Assembly (NCBI RefSeq): GCF_024171925.1
Contig: NZ_JAMTCO010000007.1
Coordinates: forward strand, 124,001-188,000
Length of the DNA stretch: 64,000 bases
DNA from: Actinokineospora diospyrosa
GTDB lineage: Bacteria > Actinomycetota > Actinomycetes > Mycobacteriales > Pseudonocardiaceae
Direction of reading: 5' to 3'
Shown piece after piece: positions 1-7,207 of this stretch. Position numbers and translations under genes: made by a program. The notes beneath the pieces were generated by a model, which saw only the letters and a list, made by a program, of their open reading frames with translations, was not told the origin of the DNA and did no database searches. The first letter of the stretch is position 1. The number at the start of each line of letters is the position of its first letter.

Positions 1-1709
1 TCGTCGTCGGGCTCAAGCGCGACGCCGTGGCGAAGGTCGTGCTGAACAACCTCTACAAGCACACCCAGCTGCAGCACAACTTCGGCGTCAACATGCTCGC
101 CCTGGTCGACCAGGTGCCCAGGACGCTGCGCCTGGACCAGATCATCCGGCACTACGTGAAGCACCAGGTCGAGGTCATCGTCCGGCGCACCCGTTACCGG
201 CTGCGCAAGGCCCAGGAGCGCGCGCACATCCTGCGCGGTTACGCCAAGGCCCTGGACATGCTCGACGAGGTCATCGCCCTGATCCGCCGCTCGCCCTCGG
301 CCGACGAGGCCAAGACCGGGCTGATCACGCTGCTCGACGTCGACGAGATCCAGGCGACCGCGATCCTCGAGCTGCAGCTGCGCAGGCTCGCCGCCCTGGA
401 GCGCCAGCGGATCATCGACGAGCTCGGTGAGATCGAGCGCTACATCGCCGAGCTCGAGGCGATCCTGGCCAGCGACGAGCAGCAGCGGCACATCATCCGC
501 GACGAGCTGATGGAGATCGTCGACAAGCACGGCGACGACCGGCGCACCCGGATCATCCCGTTCGACGGCGAGGTGTCGGTCGAGGACCTGATCGCGGTCG
601 AGGACGTGGTCGTCACGATCACCCGCACCGGCTACGCCAAGCGCACCAAGACCGACCTGTACCGGGCGCAGAAGCGCGGCGGCAAGGGTGTGCAGGGCGC
701 GGCGCTCAAGCAGGACGACATCGTGGCGCACTTCTTCGTGTGCTCGACGCACGACTGGATCCTGTTCTTCACCAACAAGGGCCGGGTCTACCGCGCCAAG
801 GCCTACGAACTGCCGGAGGCCAACCGCGCCGCCCGCGGCCAGCACGTGGCGAACCTGCTCGCGTTCCAGCCGGACGAGGAGATCGCGCAGGTCATCCAGA
901 TCAAGGACTACACCGCCGCGCCGTACCTGGTGCTCGCCACCCGCGACGGCCTGGTGAAGAAGTCCAAGCTGGCCGACTTCGACAGCAACCGCGCGGGCGG
1001 TCTGATCGGTATCAACCTGCGTGAGGACGACGAACTGGTCGGCGCGGTGCTCTGCTCCGCCGACGACGACCTGCTGCTGGTGTCCGCGGGCGGGCAGTCC
1101 ATCCGCTTCCACGCCAGCGACGACGCGCTGCGGCCGATGGGCCGGGCCACCTCCGGTGTGCAGGGCATGCGGTTCAACTCCGGCGACGAACTGCTGACCA
1201 TCGGGGTGGTGAAGGAGGGCACATTCGTCTTGGTCGCGACCGACGGTGGGTACGCCAAGCGCACCCCGATCGAGGACTACTCGGTTCAGGGGCGCGGCGG
1301 GAAGGGCGTGCTCACCATCCAGCACGACTCCCGGCGTGGCAGGCTGGTGGGAGCGGTCATCGTGGAGCTGGAGGACCAGCTCTACGCGATCACCTCCTCC
1401 GGCGGCGTCATCCGCACCACCGCGAAGGAGGTGCGCAAGGCGGGTCGGCAGACCAAGGGCGTCCGGTTGATGAACCTGGGCGAAGGGACCACCCTGGTCG
1501 CCATCGCCCGTAGCGCCGAGGTGGCCGCCGAGGACGTCGACGCGATCACCGAGGACGGTGTGGTCGTCGAGGGTGCGGTTGACGACGGTGCTGTCGACGA
1601 TGGTGTTGTCGAGGACGGTGGCGCCACCGAGGGGGATGTCGTCGGTACCGCGGAGGAGACCGTGGCGCCGGAGGCGGACTCGACCGACACCGCTGAGCAA
1701 GCCGAGTAG
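1..1709 (+). CDS. gyrA: DNA gyrase subunit A, 3' part (5' end outside window)
   Basis: GyrA is the DNA-cleaving and DNA-wrapping subunit of the A2B2 gyrase that adds negative supercoils. The frame is already open at base 3, so the catalytic-Tyr part of the gene lies upstream. What remains is the end of the breakage-reunion domain, a coiled coil rich in Leu, Arg and Glu (roughly bases 340-520), and the C-terminal beta-pinwheel. Two GyrA-box motifs are visible, QKRGGKG near 670-690 and QGRGGKG near 1287-1310; paired boxes are typical of actinobacterial GyrA. The protein ends in an acidic Val/Asp/Gly-rich tail that looks internally repeated (about 1550-1640). Such acidic tails modulate wrapping in other gyrases. 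The DUF3566 gene follows after 36 bases, probably in the same transcript. Confidence 0.98.
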   Translation, partial: VVGLKRDAVAKVVLNNLYKHTQLQHNFGVNMLALVDQVPRTLRLDQIIRHYVKHQVEVIVRRTRYRLRKAQERAHILRGYAKALDMLDEVIALIRRSPSADEAKTGLITLLDVDEIQATAILELQLRRLAALERQRIIDELGEIERYIAELEAILASDEQQRHIIRDELMEIVDKHGDDRRTRIIPFDGEVSVEDLIAVEDVVVTITRTGYAKRTKTDLYRAQKRGGKGVQGAALKQDDIVAHFFVCSTHDWILFFTNKGRVYRAKAYELPEANRAARGQHVANLLAFQPDEEIAQVIQIKDYTAAPYLVLATRDGLVKKSKLADFDSNRAGGLIGINLREDDELVGAVLCSADDDLLLVSAGGQSIRFHASDDALRPMGRATSGVQGMRFNSGDELLTIGVVKEGTFVLVATDGGYAKRTPIEDYSVQGRGGKGVLTIQHDSRRGRLVGAVIVELEDQLYAITSSGGVIRTTAKEVRKAGRQTKGVRLMNLGEGTTLVAIARSAEVAAEDVDAITEDGVVVEGAVDDGAVDDGVVEDGGATEGDVVGTAEETVAPEADSTDTAEQAE

Positions 1710-1745
1710 AAGACAAGAACGCGCGAGACCTAGGGGAAGCCGCTC

Positions 1746-2546
1746 GTGACACAGCCCGAGAAGCCGGACACCACCGGACACGAAGAACCGGAACGGACTT
1801 CGGTCATCGCCACGACGAGCAAGGACTCGCCAACGGAGACACCGGAAACCCAGGACGGTGGCGCGGTCGAGGAGAACGAGACCACGCCGCCGCCCTGGGC
1901 CCGGCTCGCCCAGGAAGAGGAGCCCGAGGCACCGGCGTTCCCCGCCCCGGAGGCCGACCCCGACGTCACCCAGGCGGTGCCGCACCCCGGCAACGGCCAC
2001 GCCCCGGCCTTCCAGCCCCCGGACGAGGCCACGATCTCCGTCCCGCGCCCGGTCGTCACCGGCGCGGCCGCCCCCCGCCTGTTCACCGACCCGCCGCCGC
2101 GCACCTCGGTCAACCTCGACAGCGGTGCCAGGGCCACCCCCGGCAGCACCCCGCCGCCGAGCGCCCTGCGCCGCCCTGGCCGCGGCCCGCGCCGCGCCAA
2201 CCTGCAGATCAAGCGCTTCGACCCCTGGTCGGTGCTCAAGCTGAGCCTCGTCCTCGGCGTCTCCCTGTTCTTCGTCTGGCTGGTCGCCGTCGGCGCCCTC
2301 TACGCCGCCCTCGACGGCATGGGCGTCTGGGACAAGGTCAACGGCATCTCCAACGACCTGCTCAACAGCAGCGGCGGCAACACCGGCCCGCTGATCAGCG
2401 CGGGCCGCGTCTTCGGCATCGCCGCGATCATCGGCGCGATCAACATCGTCCTGTTCAGCGCCCTCGCGACGGTGGGTGCGTTCGTCTACAACGTGTCGGC
2501 CGACTTGGCGGGTGGACTTGAGGTCACCCTCGCCGAGCGTGAGTAG
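1746..2546 (+). CDS. DUF3566 domain membrane protein
   Basis: This 266-residue protein occupies the gyrA-distal position held by Rv0007 in mycobacteria. Residues 1-150 are Pro, Glu and Thr rich and probably disordered in the cytoplasm. Two hydrophobic segments follow, near 160-185 and 222-247, with the conserved DUF3566 block around them. The GTG start at 1746 has a GGGGAAG Shine-Dalgarno-like sequence at about 1733 and sits 36 bases after gyrA, so co-transcription is likely. The function of DUF3566 is not established. Retention next to gyrase and tRNA genes is positional and says little about its role. Confidence 0.9.
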   Translation: MTQPEKPDTTGHEEPERTSVIATTSKDSPTETPETQDGGAVEENETTPPPWARLAQEEEPEAPAFPAPEADPDVTQAVPHPGNGHAPAFQPPDEATISVPRPVVTGAAAPRLFTDPPPRTSVNLDSGARATPGSTPPPSALRRPGRGPRRANLQIKRFDPWSVLKLSLVLGVSLFFVWLVAVGALYAALDGMGVWDKVNGISNDLLNSSGGNTGPLISAGRVFGIAAIIGAINIVLFSALATVGAFVYNVSADLAGGLEVTLAERE

Positions 2547-2604
2547 GGGGATACCGATTTGGGGCCCAGAAGCCACGTGTTGTAACCTTCTGGCGTTCCC
2601 ACAG

Positions 2605-2678
2605 GGGCCTATAGCTCAGGCGGTTAGAGCGCTTCACTGATAATGAAGAGGTCGGAGGTTCAAGTCCTCCTAGGCCCA
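2605..2678 (+). tRNA. ileT: tRNA-Ile (GAT)
   Basis: A full cloverleaf can be drawn. The acceptor arms GGGCCTA and TAGGCCC pair perfectly with discriminator A. The D-arm follows AGCTC, the anticodon stem CTTCA/TGAAG closes loop CTGATAA with anticodon GAT, and the T-arm contains GGTTCAAGTCC. CCA is not encoded. It lies between gyrA-DUF3566 and tRNA-Ala, the usual actinobacterial order. Confidence 0.98.
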
Positions 2679-2732
2679 CGGACGGACTCGGGCGACTTGT
2701 GTCTGCGAAGAGAGCAGACCGGGTCGTCCGTT
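2679..2732 (+). terminator. Imperfect hairpin downstream of tRNA-Ile
   Basis: Directly after the tRNA, a GGACGGACTCGGGCGACTT...GTCTGC arm pairs imperfectly with GCAGACCGGGTCGTCCG across the loop GAAGAGA. The same position after tRNA-Leu carries a better matched hairpin. It probably serves as terminator or 3' processing stop for the tRNA transcript. There is no long T run. Confidence 0.5.
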
Positions 2733-2739
2733 GTCGTAT

Positions 2740-2910
2740 CTGGGGGGCGACCCCCCAGACCCCCACGGTGCGGGGGTGGGGAAGGTGTGGAGCGGTGGAG
2801 TTCGCGGAGCTTGCGTAGCGGACGGAACTGCGGGAACACCTGGGGGGCTCGCGCTGGAGGTGCGGAGCGGCGGGGTCCGCGGGGCAGGCGTAGCGGACGG
2901 AACTGCGGGA
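2740..2910. repeat. Post-tRNA repeat, copy 1, with internal tandem unit; rest of gap to 3106 is G-rich
   Basis: This is most of the 443-base gene-free stretch between tRNA-Ile and the DLW-39 gene. It opens with a perfect 8-bp hairpin with loop CGA at 2740-2758. A unit beginning GGAGCGG and ending AACTGCGGGA then occurs twice, at about 2789-2836 and 2864-2910, differing at a handful of bases. The hairpin and one unit recur after tRNA-Leu at 21629-21724. From about 2925 to 3080 the plus strand is very G-rich with many runs of four or more G. I see no coding sequence here: open frames in this stretch are low-complexity. Confidence 0.7.
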
Positions 2911-3106
2911 GCGGCCTGGATGGGTCGCTGGGGGTCGGGGCTGGCGCGGGGGTGCGGCCGGGATCTGGCGGGGAACCACATGTGGGGGTGGTGGGGGAGG
3001 GGTTTTCGGGGCGGGGTGTGGGTCTTGGTGGGGGACGGGGGTGTGGCAGACTGGTTGGGTCGGTCCTGGGGAGAGAGGGCTGGCGGAAGTTGGGTTCTGG
3101 TGCCTT

Positions 3107-3113
3107 AAGGAGG
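3107..3113 (+). promoter_or_regulatory. Ribosome binding site of the DLW-39 gene
   Basis: AAGGAGG lies 8 bases before GTG at 3122. This near-perfect Shine-Dalgarno is the main reason to accept such a short gene at this start. Confidence 0.85.
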
Positions 3114-3121
3114 CATACGTC

Positions 3122-3259
3122 GTGAAGAAGCTCCTCGCGCTCGCCGCGGTCGCTGGTGGTGTCCTCCTGGTCATCAAGCGCAAGAGCTCGGCCAAGGCCG
3201 AAGCTGCGCTGTGGCGTGAGGCCACCGCCCCCGCGAACAACGGTGCGAAGAAGGCCTGA
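3122..3259 (+). CDS. DLW-39 family small membrane protein
   Basis: A 45-residue protein starting MKKLLALAAVAGG, with a hydrophobic segment at residues 4-18, a KRK basic stop-transfer patch and the family's signature region, here ALWREAT instead of the usual DLW. DLW-39 proteins are a small conserved actinobacterial family found between ileT and alaT; their role is unknown. The GTG start is fixed by a strong upstream Shine-Dalgarno. The single N-terminal hydrophobic segment suggests membrane anchoring with the charged tail in the cytoplasm. Confidence 0.88.
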   Translation: MKKLLALAAVAGGVLLVIKRKSSAKAEAALWREATAPANNGAKKA

Positions 3260-3292
3260 CGCCTTCTGGCACGGCGAGCCGCCGTGCCGCCA

Positions 3293-3365
3293 GGGGACGT
3301 AGCTCAATTGGCAGAGCACCGCCTTTGCAAGGCGGGGGTTAGGGGTTCGATTCCCCTCGTCTCCA
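3293..3365 (+). tRNA. alaT: tRNA-Ala (TGC)
   Basis: The acceptor GGGGACG pairs with CGTCTCC (one G-T pair), discriminator A. D-arm AGCTCAATTGGCAGAGC, anticodon stem CCGCC/GGCGG with loop TTTGCAA (anticodon TGC) and T-arm AGGGGTTCGATTCCCCT are all intact. CCA is not encoded. Confidence 0.98.
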
Positions 3366-3383
3366 CGATCTCGTGGTTCACCG

Positions 3384-3424
3384 AACGCCCAGGTCAGCGT
3401 GCATCCCCGCTGCCTGGGCGTTTT
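3384..3424 (+). terminator. Rho-independent terminator after tRNA-Ala
   Basis: AACGCCCAGG pairs with CCTGGGCGTT, extended inward by TCAGCG/CGCTG, and ends in TTTT. The position, 19 bases past the tRNA, fits a terminator for the tRNA transcript. Confidence 0.85.
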
Positions 3425-3466
3425 CGCGTCCGGACACCCGTGGCCCTGCGTGCGGAGGAGTTGAGG

Positions 3467-3485
3467 AGTACGACTTAGGCGTACT
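3467..3485. promoter_or_regulatory. Operator-like dyad upstream of the OsmC gene
   Basis: AGTACG and CGTACT form perfect 6-bp arms around ACTTAGG. The symmetry continues outward as GAGG/CCTC if one G is bulged. The site ends 24 bases before the OsmC ATG, where a repressor could block transcription. OsmC/Ohr genes are often controlled by peroxide-sensing MarR-family (OhrR) regulators, but no such regulator is in this window, so the bound protein is unknown. Confidence 0.5.
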
Positions 3486-3508
3486 GCCTCTTACCTAGGA
3501 GCGGGTGT

Positions 3509-3940
3509 ATGACTGATCGTAAGGCGACGACGGTGTGGAGCGGGGACATTGCCCGGGGGACGGGCGAGGTCACGCTGGACACGTCGAACGCGGCGAGCTT
3601 CACGGTGTCGTTCCCGTCGCGGGCGCAGGAGGCCAACGGGCAGACCAGCCCGGAGGAGTTGATCGCGGCCGCGCACTCGTCCTGCTACTCGATGCAGCTC
3701 TCGGGGCTGCTGGGGGCCAACGGAACACCGCCGGAGCGGATCGAGACCAACGCGGTCGTCAGCTTCGGCAAGCGCGGTGACGGGTTCGCGATCTTGGGCA
3801 TCGCGTTGACCGCGCGGGCGAGCGTGCCGGGCCTCGACGCGGAGAAGTTCGCGGAGATCGCGGACACGGCCAAGCGGATCTGCCCGGTCTCGGCCGCCCT
3901 CACCGGTACCGAGATCACCCTCGACGCCGCCCTGGCGTAG
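3509..3940 (+). CDS. OsmC family peroxiredoxin (organic hydroperoxide resistance)
   Basis: A 143-residue OsmC/Ohr-fold thiol peroxidase that would reduce organic hydroperoxides in the cytoplasm. The two conserved catalytic cysteines are visible: C59 in HSSCYSM and C125 in RICPVSAAL. The Glu in PEELIAAAHSSC and the central helix pattern also match OsmC (about 140 residues). It looks closer to OsmC than to Ohr. The ATG at 3509 is preceded by TAGGAGCGGG. A dyad just upstream suggests repression. It is monocistronic: a tRNA terminator precedes it and a strong hairpin follows. Confidence 0.93.
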   Translation: MTDRKATTVWSGDIARGTGEVTLDTSNAASFTVSFPSRAQEANGQTSPEELIAAAHSSCYSMQLSGLLGANGTPPERIETNAVVSFGKRGDGFAILGIALTARASVPGLDAEKFAEIADTAKRICPVSAALTGTEITLDAALA

Positions 3941-3947
3941 CCGCGGC

Positions 3948-3980
3948 GGCGGGGCGGGGACCAGCTGTCCCCGCCCCGCC
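3948..3980. terminator. Bidirectional hairpin between convergent OsmC and DoxX genes
   Basis: A perfect 14-bp stem (GGCGGGGCGGGGAC with its complement) and a 5-base loop CAGCT begins 8 bases past the OsmC stop. The convergent DoxX gene ends at 4019. Symmetry lets it act in both directions, though no T run is present. Confidence 0.75.
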
Positions 3981-4018
3981 AGTCGGCAACCCTGGTGTCC
4001 GGCCCAGGTTGACGACTC

Positions 4019-4456
4019 TCAGGCCGCGGCGGCTTCGCTGTGCTGCGAGTCGCTGCGGCGCGAACGGCTGAACAGCTCGTCGATGGCCCACTTGCCGGGC
4101 CCGAAGACGGCGATCAGCAGGAACGACCACGCGAACAGGGCGGGGATCTCGCCACCGTTCTCGATCGGGAACAGCGCGTTCCCCTGGTGCACGGTGAAGT
4201 ACGCGTAGGCCATCGAACCGGAGCACAGCAGCGCCGCGTACCGGGTGCCGAGACCCAGCACGACGAGGGTGCCACCGACCAGCTGGATCGCCGCGGCCCA
4301 CCAGCTCGGCCACGCGGCGAACTCGGGGACCTTGCCGCCGCGCGGTCCGGTGAGCACGTCGAACAGGGTGGCCGCACCGTGCAGGGCGAAGATGAAGCCG
4401 ATGACGATCCGGAACAGGGCTAGTACGTGGTCCCTTGTTCTGTCGAACAGGTCCAT
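4019..4456 (-). CDS. DoxX family membrane protein
   Basis: A 145-residue protein with four predicted transmembrane helices, typical of DoxX (about 130-150 residues). N-terminal MDLFDRTRDHVLALFRIVIG begins helix 1, FALHGAATLF is the conserved DoxX segment, and GGTLVVLGLGTRYAA matches the second motif. The ATG at 4456 follows a purine-rich GAAAGAGAG. An in-frame ATG 60 bases upstream is possible but would add a polar extension unlike the family. Actinobacterial DoxX proteins have been linked to thiol/oxidative stress complexes; here only the neighbouring OsmC hints at that. It ends in Ala/Ser after a basic stretch. Confidence 0.88.
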   Translation of the reverse strand: MDLFDRTRDHVLALFRIVIGFIFALHGAATLFDVLTGPRGGKVPEFAAWPSWWAAAIQLVGGTLVVLGLGTRYAALLCSGSMAYAYFTVHQGNALFPIENGGEIPALFAWSFLLIAVFGPGKWAIDELFSRSRRSDSQHSEAAAA

Positions 4457-4599
4457 GCCTGGCTCTCTTTCATTCGGAACAACAGGGTGGTCATCCATCC
4501 GTGGCCGAGGCCACACTGTCTGTAATGCCCCTGACGGTCATCCGGTTCAATGAGTGGCCGGGACCACACTTAGCGCGATCTGGTTGACTTGCCCCCGCT

Positions 4600-5142
4600 A
4601 TGAGAAGAGCCCTGATCGTCGCCGCGCCCCTGCTCGCCCTCGCGGCGTGCGCCACCACTGAGCCGCAGGTCCAGCCGCCCGCGACCACCACCCCGCCGTC
4701 ATCCGCGGCGCCCGCGCCAGCCACCAAACCCGGCGTCCCGCCCGCCCCGGAGCCGGTCGCCGACGGACCCTGCCCCTACCTGGAGAGCTCGGTCGTGGCC
4801 GACGCGAACGGCCAGCACGTGACCAAGGTGCGCACCTCCGCCGACAAGCCCCACCCGGCGTGCTTTTTCTACCGCCCCGACGGCAGCGTCCAGCTCACCG
4901 CCCGCATCTACACCGGCGACCCCGCCACCGCCAAGCTCCTGGTCGACGAAGCGGCCCCGGTCGCCACCTCCAACCCCGCCTCAACCCCCGCAGGCTGGAC
5001 CGGCGGCTCCCTCTCCACCCCCAAGGGCGCCATCTACGCCGTCGCCAAATCAGGCACGGCCGTCGTCGTGAGCACCAACCAAGAACAAACCATCAAAGCC
5101 CGCCGCATCACCGAAGCCGTCATCACCAACCTCGGCCTCTAA
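4600..5142 (+). CDS. DUF2020-type secreted lipoprotein
   Basis: A 180-residue exported protein. The signal peptide MRRALIVAAPLLALAAC ends in a lipobox (LAAC, Cys17), so it should be lipid-anchored on the outer face of the membrane. A Pro/Thr/Ala linker (about 20-55) leads to a globular domain with two further cysteines (C58 in DGPCPYL and C88 in HPACFFY) that may form a disulfide. The domain resembles DUF2020, an actinobacterial family of unknown function. It diverges from the DoxX gene over 143 bases. There is no clear Shine-Dalgarno, so translation may be leaderless or the start may be weak. Confidence 0.85.
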   Translation: MRRALIVAAPLLALAACATTEPQVQPPATTTPPSSAAPAPATKPGVPPAPEPVADGPCPYLESSVVADANGQHVTKVRTSADKPHPACFFYRPDGSVQLTARIYTGDPATAKLLVDEAAPVATSNPASTPAGWTGGSLSTPKGAIYAVAKSGTAVVVSTNQEQTIKARRITEAVITNLGL

Positions 5143-5145
5143 CCC

Positions 5146-5291
5146 CCGCCGCCCTCCCCGCGCGCGCCCGCGACGAGTGGCGCCCAGCCTCCACCCTCTC
5201 CGGGGGGCGTCCCCGATGCCAGTCTACCGGGTGTCAACCCTGCGGAGGGGGCTGGCGGAAATCTGTGGACGGCCGGGTGGGTTGTGGATAA
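5146..5291. repeat. Dispersed repeat B, copy 1
   Basis: First of four copies of a G/C-rich intergenic element. Shared features in order are a CCTCCCCGCGCGCG run, a CACCCTCTCC-GGGGGGCG block, the core CCAGTCTACCGG (5219-5230 here), a GGCGGAAATCTGTGGA segment shared with copy 2, and a terminal TGTGGATAA, a perfect DnaA 9-mer on the minus strand (5283-5291). It begins just after the lipoprotein gene. No coding potential is evident. Confidence 0.75.
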
Positions 5292-5674
5292 CACGCGACC
5301 TGGGGAAACGGCAGCGGAGGGCTGAGCTTCACCTGGTTGAGGCGTCGATGGTGGTCGTTCTGGCGAGGGTGATGAGCGGGCAGCTCGCCGAGACCGAGCC
5401 CCGCAGGTGGAGGAGGCGTTTCGTCCGAGGTGTTGGAGATTGCGGCCCGGGGCGAGGCGAACATCAGCGAGTTCGAGGGGCGCGCTGCTCTAGAGGCCAG
5501 GCTCGGTTCGAGCGGGGTCTGATCAGCCCGAGTTCGATCCCGCGCGAAAAGGCGGCCCGGACCTGATCACGGCAGCGCCCTCGGTGCGATCGGCGCCGTC
5601 ACGCTGCACCAAACTCCGCGGCCGAGGACCGGCAGGGCAGGCACCCCAACCAGCTTCCGTTGCGGAGGCCCTCC
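5292..5674. other. Gene-free spacer between repeat B copies 1 and 2
   Basis: About 380 bases with no gene I can support. Plus-strand frames here encode Arg/Gly-rich low-complexity peptides without a Shine-Dalgarno. A fragment near 5446-5570 reads like degraded coding sequence but matches nothing I recognise. Together with its flanking repeats this makes a 751-base gene-free region. Confidence 0.5.
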
Positions 5675-5791
5675 CCGCGTACCCCAGCCCCCACCACACC
5701 ACGGGGGGCGTCCCCGGTGCCAGTCTATCCGGTGTGGGCCCCGCAGAGGGGGTGGCGGAAATCTGTGGATGGCCGAGGGGGTTGTGGATAG
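5675..5791. repeat. Dispersed repeat B, copy 2
   Basis: Same order of blocks as copy 1: CCCTCCCCGCG, a GGGGGGCGTCCCC hairpin-like block, the core CCAGTCTATCCGG with one inserted base (5720-5732), and GGCGGAAATCTGTGGATGG. The terminal TGTGGATAG has one mismatch to the DnaA box (5783-5791). It lies 501 bases from copy 1. Confidence 0.7.
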
Positions 5792-5854
5792 AGCGAATCC
5801 GCAGGTCGGCGGTGTGCAGCGCGGGAATGTCAGCCGATCGGGGAGGGCATGAGA

Positions 5855-5885
5855 AAGGCGGCCGACCAGGGTGGTCGGCCGCCTC
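5855..5885. terminator. Terminator of the CwsA-like gene
   Basis: GGCGGCCGACC pairs perfectly with GGTCGGCCGCC across the 5-base loop AGGGT (arms 5857-5867 and 5873-5883). On the minus strand the hairpin starts about 11 bases beyond the stop codon at 5894 and is followed by TTTCTC. Confidence 0.85.
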
Positions 5886-5893
5886 AGTGAGAA

Positions 5894-6565
5894 CTACTTG
5901 TCGGAGCTGATGTGGCTGGGCTTCGCCTGGCCGTTGTGCTCCGGGGTCGCCTCGTCCGCCTTCTGGCTGGTGACCGGCGGCTCGGGGCGGGCTGGCTGCG
6001 GCTCGACCGGTGGGGTCGACTTGCCGCGCAGGACCACGGCGGCGCCTGCGCCGATGCCCAGGATCGCCAGCAGCCACGGCCAGCGGCGACGCTTGTTCGC
6101 CGGGTCCTTGGCTGCTTGCCGCGCGGCCGTCTTGGCGGCGCGGATCTGGCTCTCCAGTTCCTTGCGGTACTGCTTGACCTGCGGCTTCAAGTCCTTCTTC
6201 AACTGCTTGACCTGAGCCCGCACCGGCCCGGTCGCCTTCGTGGCCCGCTTCACCGCGGACGACTTCGCCGCGTCCTTGCGGGCTTGCTTAGCGGCCTTGC
6301 CCAGGTCCTTGCGCGCCTGCTTGGCCGTCTTGGCCAGGCGCTTGCGGGTACGTCGGGTCGTCTCGATGACCTCTTGCCTCGCCACCTGCGCCGTCTCGGC
6401 CAGGGCCTCGGCGACCTGCTGGGGCGCGACGCCCTTGGCGGCGAGCTTCTGCTCGGCGACGTGGGCCGCCTCGGCCCCGGCGGCTGAAGCGCGCACCGCA
6501 CCTTGGCGCACCGCGCGCCAGCCGGTGCCGACGGCCTTGCCCACCGTCTCTCCGGCCCGGGTCAT
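5894..6565 (-). CDS. CwsA-like cell wall synthesis protein (candidate)
   Basis: A 223-residue protein with a long Ala/Lys/Arg-rich N-terminal region (1-165) predicted helical, one transmembrane helix (WPWLLAILGIGAGAAVVL, about 170-187) and a short Pro/Glu-rich tail. Position and strand, between tRNA-Ala and ppiA and read towards the tRNAs, match mycobacterial cwsA (Rv0008c). Its product has the same layout of soluble N-domain, single helix and Pro-rich tail, and works with CrgA and Wag31 in polar growth and division. The identification rests on synteny and architecture, not on alignable sequence. The Lys-rich repeats (TAKQARKDLGKAAKQARKD) look histone-H1-like, so DNA or anionic lipid binding is possible. 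Confidence 0.6.
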   Translation of the reverse strand: MTRAGETVGKAVGTGWRAVRQGAVRASAAGAEAAHVAEQKLAAKGVAPQQVAEALAETAQVARQEVIETTRRTRKRLAKTAKQARKDLGKAAKQARKDAAKSSAVKRATKATGPVRAQVKQLKKDLKPQVKQYRKELESQIRAAKTAARQAAKDPANKRRRWPWLLAILGIGAGAAVVLRGKSTPPVEPQPARPEPPVTSQKADEATPEHNGQAKPSHISSDK

Positions 6566-6661
6566 GGCTTCACCTCGTCCATCGTGTGCTCAGGGACATA
6601 CCTGACCCCGTCAATCCTGCCCCTTCCGGACGGATCTCGCCGAAGATGGCACGATGGGGCG

Positions 6662-7207
6662 GTGGCAGACAGCAACGCATCCCTCGTCGGGACCAAGGTG
6701 ACCGCCACCCTGCACACCTCGCAGGGTGACATCCGGATCGACCTGTTCCCGGACCACGCGCCCAAGACGGTCGCGAACTTCGTCGGGCTCGCCGAGGGCT
6801 CGAAGGAGTACAAGAGCAAGAACGCCCAGGGCACCGACTCGGGCCCCTTCTACGACGGCTCGATCTTCCACCGGGTGATCGAGGGCTTCATGCTCCAGGG
6901 CGGCGACCCGACCGGCACCGGTCGCGGCGGCCCCGGCTACGAGTTCGCCGACGAGTTCCACCCGGAACTGCAGTTCAACCGCCCGTACCTGCTGGCGATG
7001 GCCAACGCGGGGGCCAACACCAACGGGTCCCAGTTCTTCATCACCGTCGGCCCGACCACCTGGCTCAACTTCAAGCACACGATCTTCGGTGAGGTGTCCG
7101 ACCAGGAGTCGCGCACCGTCGTGGACGCCATCGGCGCGACCGCGACCAACCCCGGCGACAAGCCGGTCACCGACATCGTGATCAACAAGGTCACCATCGA
7201 GCGCTAG
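6662..7207 (+). CDS. ppiA: Peptidyl-prolyl cis-trans isomerase, cyclophilin type
   Basis: A 181-residue cyclophilin that isomerises Xaa-Pro bonds during folding. The N-terminus contains HTSQGDIRIDLFPDHAPKTV, the active-site FHRVI with its catalytic Arg, the LQGGDPTGTG loop and NGSQFFIT of the hydrophobic pocket. There is no signal peptide, so it is cytoplasmic. The GTG at 6662 gives a normal-length product; earlier in-frame starts would add a non-conserved extension. It ends directly against the next gene's GTG, so it is translationally linked to the rhomboid gene. It sits in the same place as mycobacterial ppiA. Confidence 0.95.
   Translation: MADSNASLVGTKVTATLHTSQGDIRIDLFPDHAPKTVANFVGLAEGSKEYKSKNAQGTDSGPFYDGSIFHRVIEGFMLQGGDPTGTGRGGPGYEFADEFHPELQFNRPYLLAMANAGANTNGSQFFITVGPTTWLNFKHTIFGEVSDQESRTVVDAIGATATNPGDKPVTDIVINKVTIER

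Noticed and set aside
2524..3319. Minus-strand Pro/Arg-rich open frames over the tRNA-Ile to tRNA-Ala gap
   Set aside because: Pro/Arg/Ser repeats from the complement of a G-rich strand; they cross the tRNA genes.
5177..5566. Plus-strand open frame in the 5.2-5.6 kb gap
   Set aside because: No Shine-Dalgarno, overlaps repeat B copy 1; Arg/Gly-rich without recognisable domain. Might be a decayed gene but cannot be supported.
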